From Clostridium saudiense (lineage in GTDB: Bacteria > Bacillota > Clostridia > Clostridiales > Clostridiaceae): a DNA stretch of 56,591 bases. The position numbers were made by a program, and so were the translations under genes. Shown here one piece after another: positions 52,993-56,591 of this stretch. Numbering within the stretch: position 1 is the first letter of the stretch; each line of letters starts with the position of its first letter. The DNA lies in assembly GCF_000577815.1 (NCBI RefSeq), contig NZ_CBYM010000024.1:1-56591 (forward strand), written 5' to 3'. The notes beneath the pieces are model-generated. The model was not told where the DNA came from and made no database searches. It saw only the letters and a program-made list of their open reading frames with translations.

Positions 52993-54198
52993 TTAATAAT
53001 CTGAGCCGGCTAAATATCCTGTTGAAAAAGCCATTTGAAGGTTATATCCACCTGTTTCTGCATCTATATCAATAACTTCACCTGCAAAGTAAAGATTTTT
53101 AATTACCTTAGATTCCATAGTTGAAGCATTAATTTCTTTTACTTTTACTCCGCCTGATGTTACTTGAGCAGCTTTTATAGTTAAAGTTTCTCTTGCTGTA
53201 AGCTTCATTTCCTTCATATACTCAATTATTTTATTTTCATCTTCCTTCTTTAAATCACTTGATTTAATTTCAGTTAACCCTAACATTTCAAATACAACTT
53301 TTAAAAAGTTCTGTGGAAGAACACCTTTTAAATTGTTTAATACAGTTTTATTAGGATTACTTCTCATTATTTGTGAAATTTCATCTTTAGATTTATCTTT
53401 TAAGAAATCTAAAGATACTTCTACTTCCCTTTCACTTAAAGCCTTAGTTATATATGAAGAAAGTTTTAAAACTGCAGGGCCTGAAATACCAAAGTGTGTA
53501 AATAACATATCTCCAAACTTTTCAATTTTTTTCTTTTTAAGTTTTGCAGAAACTACAACATCTTTCATTGCAACCCCTTGTAAACTTTTAACAAAATCCT
53601 CTTTTATAACTAGTGGTATTAAAGCCGCGTATATAGGTGTAATTGTATGCCCATACTTTTCTAATATAGAATACATAGTTCCATCAGAACCTGTATTAGG
53701 AAAACTCTTTCCTCCTGTTGTTATTATAACTTTATCACCTAATATTCTTTCACCATAAGATGTTACAACACCTTTAATATCTTCATTTTCAACTATTAAG
53801 TCACTTACCATTGTATTGTATCTAATTTTAACTTTATTCTTCTCTAAATCATTTTTTAGTAATTCTATAACTTCATCAGCCTTATCACTTTTTGTATATA
53901 CTTTTTCATCAAGTTCAACTTTATATTCAAGTCCATTGTTACTTAAGTATTCTAAAAGTGAATAATTAGAAAATGTATATAACGCACTATATAAAAACTT
54001 TTTATTATTAACTATCTTGTCAAAAAATTCTTCTATATCCCTATTATTAGTTATATTACAGCGACCTCCACCAGTAAGTCTTAATTTCATACCAATTTCT
54101 TTATTTCTTTCTATTAATGTAACTTCATTATTTTTTGCTGCACTAAGAGCTGCCATAATTCCTGCAGGCCCTCCCCCAACAACTATAACTTTAGCCAA
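52993..54198 (-). CDS. HI0933/BaiN-family FAD-dependent oxidoreductase
   Basis: A flavoprotein of about 401 residues. VIVVGGGPAGIMAALSAA is the FAD dinucleotide-binding loop, KLRLTGGGRCNITNNRD the family signature, KVIITTGGKSFPNTGSDGTM a second FAD contact and FAGEVIDIDAETGGYNLQMA the C-terminal block. BaiN of bile-acid-converting clostridia belongs here, but most members have no proven substrate. Translation probably begins at TTG 54198, six bases after GAGGTG; a GTG three codons earlier lies in that site. Confidence 0.9.
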   Translation of the reverse strand: MAKVIVVGGGPAGIMAALSAAKNNEVTLIERNKEIGMKLRLTGGGRCNITNNRDIEEFFDKIVNNKKFLYSALYTFSNYSLLEYLSNNGLEYKVELDEKVYTKSDKADEVIELLKNDLEKNKVKIRYNTMVSDLIVENEDIKGVVTSYGERILGDKVIITTGGKSFPNTGSDGTMYSILEKYGHTITPIYAALIPLVIKEDFVKSLQGVAMKDVVVSAKLKKKKIEKFGDMLFTHFGISGPAVLKLSSYITKALSEREVEVSLDFLKDKSKDEISQIMRSNPNKTVLNNLKGVLPQNFLKVVFEMLGLTEIKSSDLKKEDENKIIEYMKEMKLTARETLTIKAAQVTSGGVKVKEINASTMESKVIKNLYFAGEVIDIDAETGGYNLQMAFSTGYLAGSDY

Positions 54199-54439
54199 AT
54201 TTGTCACCTCACTAAATTTCCTTTGTTTATTTACTCATTATATCATACTTTATAATTGTAGCCATTTATATAATCTATGATATAATTATAAAATCTTAAG
54301 AAAGTGTTCATTTGATTTTAAAATATTAATTAGATATAATTTATTAAAATAGGTAATACATACTACTTTAACTACGTAATTCCATTTAGGTATTTAACTT
54401 ACCTTACAATAAAATATTTTAATTTAAGAGGAGATAATT

Positions 54440-55741
54440 ATGGGATTAAAGAAGAGGATTTCTACACTACTTATATGTGGAATAATAATTTTAGGAAATA
54501 TTAGCACAGTTTATGCTGATGGTGCTAATGTTGTGACTTTAGGGACAAACCTATCATCTGAACAAAAACAAATAGTTTTAGATTACTTTGGTGTAAAAGA
54601 AAATGAAGTTGTTATATTAGAAGTTAATAACCAAGAAGAAAGAAAATACTTAGAGGGAGTTGCTACTGAAGCTCAACTTGGTACTAGAACCTACTCTTGT
54701 GCTTATGTACAACCTACTTCAAAAGGAAATGGCCTTAATGTTAAAACAGTAAATTTAACTTATGTTACTTCTTCAATGATAGCTAGTACTCTTACCACTT
54801 GTGGAATTACTGATGCAAATGTAATTGCAATGACTCCAATTTCTGGCGGTGTAAGTGGTACTGGTGCTTTAACTGGAATAATGAAAGCCTTTGAAGATGC
54901 AACTGGTGAACCTCTTGATGAAACAAAAAAAGAAATTGCTTCTGAAGAACTAGTTATAACTGGTGACTTAGGTGAAGATATTGGACAAGACAAAGCTACT
55001 GGTGTTATAAACGATATTAAAACTGAAATTATTAAAAATAATACTCAAGATACTATACAAATTGCAGATACAATAAATAATGTAACTAATAATTATAATG
55101 TTACATTAACTCCTGAACAACAACAACAATTAGAAAACTTAATGGCTAAAGTTTCAGAACAAGATTATGATTATAAAGAAATGAAAGATGCTTTAAATAG
55201 TGTTAAAGATGTTGTTAATGAAAAACTTGATGCTATGGGTGAAAAAGTATCAGTAGGTTTTATTGAGTCTATAAAAGAATGGTTTACTGGTTTAGGAGAT
55301 TGGTTTACTGGATTATTTAATAGTAATGAAAAGGATCTTGGCATATTAGAAACAACTAATGATGATCTTTTAGGTGATAATGTTGTTGTAGATGCAACAG
55401 ATGACAATGCAATTAAATTACCAAGTTCTGAAGAAACTAAAGGATTTTTCGAAAAAATATGGAACTGGTTTACTAACTTATTTAATAATAATTCAAGTGA
55501 TATAAATAACGATAATTCTACTAATTCTGTTGATTCACCTGTTATTAGTGGTTCTGAAAATATAGAGTCAAATGACACTATTGATGATACATTAAATCCT
55601 ATGGATAATAATACTACTCCTGAACAAGATAATTCAAACTCTATAAAAGATACTAATACATCATCTTCTGATATTATACCAAATGATGATAATAGTAATT
55701 CTGATTCCGATAATAATACAACTGACACAAACGATAATTAA
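54440..55741 (+). CDS. Secreted DUF1002 protein with amphipathic Trp/Phe segments and acidic Asn/Ser tail
   Basis: 433 residues. A signal peptide (about 1-26, ending near VYADG) is followed by a DUF1002 domain, YpuA-like (VVTLGTNLSSEQKQIVLDYF; GTRTYSCAYVQPTSKGNGLN; ANVIAMTPISGGVSGTGALT). After a helical linker, two short aromatic amphipathic stretches appear: IKEWFTGLGDWFTGLFNS (about 277-294) and KIWNWFTNLFNNN (about 340-352). A long Asn/Asp/Ser-rich tail ends the protein. The extra C-terminal 150 residues are not part of the usual domain and may touch membranes. GAGGAG precedes the ATG. Confidence 0.85.
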   Translation: MGLKKRISTLLICGIIILGNISTVYADGANVVTLGTNLSSEQKQIVLDYFGVKENEVVILEVNNQEERKYLEGVATEAQLGTRTYSCAYVQPTSKGNGLNVKTVNLTYVTSSMIASTLTTCGITDANVIAMTPISGGVSGTGALTGIMKAFEDATGEPLDETKKEIASEELVITGDLGEDIGQDKATGVINDIKTEIIKNNTQDTIQIADTINNVTNNYNVTLTPEQQQQLENLMAKVSEQDYDYKEMKDALNSVKDVVNEKLDAMGEKVSVGFIESIKEWFTGLGDWFTGLFNSNEKDLGILETTNDDLLGDNVVVDATDDNAIKLPSSEETKGFFEKIWNWFTNLFNNNSSDINNDNSTNSVDSPVISGSENIESNDTIDDTLNPMDNNTTPEQDNSNSIKDTNTSSSDIIPNDDNSNSDSDNNTTDTNDN

Positions 55742-55765
55742 TAAATTTTAACTAAAATTTATTAA

Positions 55766-55793
55766 AGACTTCTAACCATACGGTTAGAAGTCT
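55766..55793. terminator. Bidirectional hairpin terminator
   Basis: AGACTTCTAACC pairs with GGTTAGAAGTCT around the loop ATAC, followed by CTTTATTTT on the plus strand, between convergent genes. Confidence 0.85.
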
Positions 55794-55818
55794 CTTTATT
55801 TTAATACTTTAACTTTTA

Positions 55819-56591
55819 TTAACTTAATGCAAAAACTGTTATAGTTGCTGCATGAACTCTAACTTTAGGAATATCTCTAGTAAGGTTAGTTAACTTAACA
55901 ACTGCCATTTCATTATCATCAACGTCTAATAAAATACCTAATGAAATATTATTAGCATAAACTTCATTTGAAACTGATGCTACATGCTTAGTTCCTGGTA
56001 TTTCATTTCCATTGCCATCAGTAAGAGCAAAGATTATATCACTTCCGTTGCTACCGCAGTTAGTAGCTGAATATGATACTGTATATTTTACAAAATAAGG
56101 ATGTCCACCTAGTAATATTACTGGTGCAGTATTAGCATCATGTTGAATGTTATTTCCAGCAATTTCATTATTACTAAAAACAACATCTTCAGCATAAGAT
56201 AATTCTTGAATATCTTGGAATTGTCTATAAATTGTTCCATAGTCCTCAATATTTCCAGACTCTCCTGTTGCTCCTGTTGCTCCTGTTGCTCCTGTTGCTC
56301 CAGTTGCTCCAGTTGCTCCTGTTGCTCCTCTTATTCCTTGTGGTCCTGTTGCGCCTGTTGCTCCTGTTGCTCCTGTTGCTCCTGTTGCTCCTCTTAACCC
56401 TTGTGGTCCTTGTTCTCCTTGTGCCCCTTGGACACCTTGTGGCCCTTGTTCTCCTTGTATACCTTGTGGTCCTTGTTCTCCTTGTGGTCCTTGCTCACCT
56501 TGTATACCTTGTATACCTTGCTCACCTTGTAGTCCTTGTTCCCCTTGTATACCTTGTGGTCCTGTTGCTCCTCTTGCTCCTCTTGCTCCAG
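55819..56591 (-). CDS. Collagen-like exosporium-type protein (BclA-like), 5' end beyond the window
   Basis: The last 257 codons of a minus-strand gene that enters from the right edge. The first 108 or so codons are uninterrupted Gly-X-Y triplets: [19 protein letters not shown], further Q/E/P-rich triplets, then runs of GAT. The final 145 residues (from [20 protein letters not shown] to [14 protein letters not shown]) form a compact beta-rich domain like the C1q/TNF-type C-terminal domain of BclA proteins, which trimerises the collagen stalk on the spore surface. Thr in the GAT triplets are typical O-glycosylation sites. The N-terminus cannot be seen, so attachment is inferred. Confidence 0.88.
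   Translation of the reverse strand, partial: GARGARGATGPQGIQGEQGLQGEQGIQGIQGEQGPQGEQGPQGIQGEQGPQGVQGAQGEQGPQGLRGATGATGATGATGATGPQGIRGATGATGATGATGATGATGATGESGNIEDYGTIYRQFQDIQELSYAEDVVFSNNEIAGNNIQHDANTAPVILLGGHPYFVKYTVSYSATNCGSNGSDIIFALTDGNGNEIPGTKHVASVSNEVYANNISLGILLDVDDNEMAVVKLTNLTRDIPKVRVHAATITVFALS
56266..56391 (-). repeat. Tandem 9-bp repeats encoding Gly-Ala-Thr
   Basis: Seven copies (56266-56328) and five copies (56347-56391) of a nearly identical 9-base unit, GGAGCAACA on the coding strand, separated by two variant triplet-pairs. Such arrays change length by slippage without shifting the frame. Confidence 0.9.

Noticed and set aside
55171..55728. Long minus-strand open frame opposite the DUF1002 gene
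   Set aside because: Low-complexity Ser/Leu/Val product caused by the Asn/Asp-rich tail on the true strand.
56206..56397. Plus-strand open frame encoding a Cys/Ser-rich (CCS)n peptide
   Set aside because: It is the antisense shadow of the collagen-like Gly-Ala-Thr repeats and has no ribosome site.
56266..56591. Regular short repeats that might suggest a CRISPR array
   Set aside because: The period is 9 bases with no spacers, and the repeats are translated as Gly-X-Y.

Overview
The window looks like a chromosomal segment of a saccharolytic, spore-forming Clostridium (sensu stricto type). The DNA is very AT-rich. Ribosome sites are strong (AGGAGG or GAGGTG). Many gene families are typical of that genus: DUF1002, DUF5661, DUF624/YesL, a methionine aminopeptidase carrying a SEC-C zinc motif, and a collagen-like exosporium-type protein. 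I see no rRNA, tRNA, CRISPR array, phage or insertion sequence. The species cannot be named from this.

Layout. 1-8.5 kb (minus strand): a sugar ABC permease, a YesL-like membrane protein, a DUF975 protein, a GNAT acetyltransferase, a DUF4097 protein, a nitroreductase, an ABC exporter pair and a YdcF-like protein. A scrap of a family-3 beta-glucosidase lies between the first two genes. 8.6-19.6 kb: methionine aminopeptidase, aspartate 4-decarboxylase, a nitrilase-family amidase, peptide deformylase, a sirtuin, two secreted proteins (a Lys/Glu/Cys repeat protein and an SGNH protein lacking its catalytic residues), a membrane-linked MutS-like ATPase, a YgjV-like protein and an LtaS-like phosphoglycerol transferase.

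19.6-28.8 kb is the most coherent block, an arabinose-oligosaccharide locus entirely on the minus strand. Its order is LacI regulator, GH127 beta-L-arabinofuranosidase, solute-binding lipoprotein, two permeases, the ghost of a GH51 arabinofuranosidase (about 115-130 bp retaining both ends of the gene), an ArsR-type regulator with a large C-terminal domain, and a GH43 glycosidase. The enzymes have no signal peptides, so the likely scheme is import of short arabinosides followed by cytoplasmic hydrolysis. No transport ATPase is encoded, so a shared MsmX-like ATPase is assumed. Two sets of candidate operators are visible: AAACGTTT palindromes for LacI, and TAGTACA-N5/6-ATTGTAA elements upstream of the transporter and of the ArsR/GH43 pair.

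28.8-43.4 kb: an Mrp-type Fe-S carrier ATPase, a Tyr/Asp-rich secreted mini-protein, a two-gene plus-strand unit coupling a membrane diguanylate cyclase to a solute-binding lipoprotein with no transporter, small hypotheticals, a PAP2 protein, a peptidoglycan-deacetylase-like protein, a Cys-rich carboxypeptidase-regulatory-fold protein, a cytoplasmic TPR-GAF-GGDEF cyclase, a cobalamin adenosyltransferase, and a YeiH-type exporter divergent from its LysR regulator. 43.5-56.6 kb: cardiolipin synthase, a second nitroreductase, a kinase-like phosphotransferase, a Dabb protein, YaaA (its 3' end tandemly duplicated), DUF5661, a ComEC-like metallo-hydrolase, a FUSC-family membrane protein, a HI0933-type flavoprotein, a secreted DUF1002 protein with amphipathic Trp/Phe segments, and the 3' part of a collagen-like protein that runs off the right edge.

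Most genes are single or in pairs, closed by strong hairpin terminators. Start codons were chosen by Shine-Dalgarno spacing; several lie inside the longest open frame.
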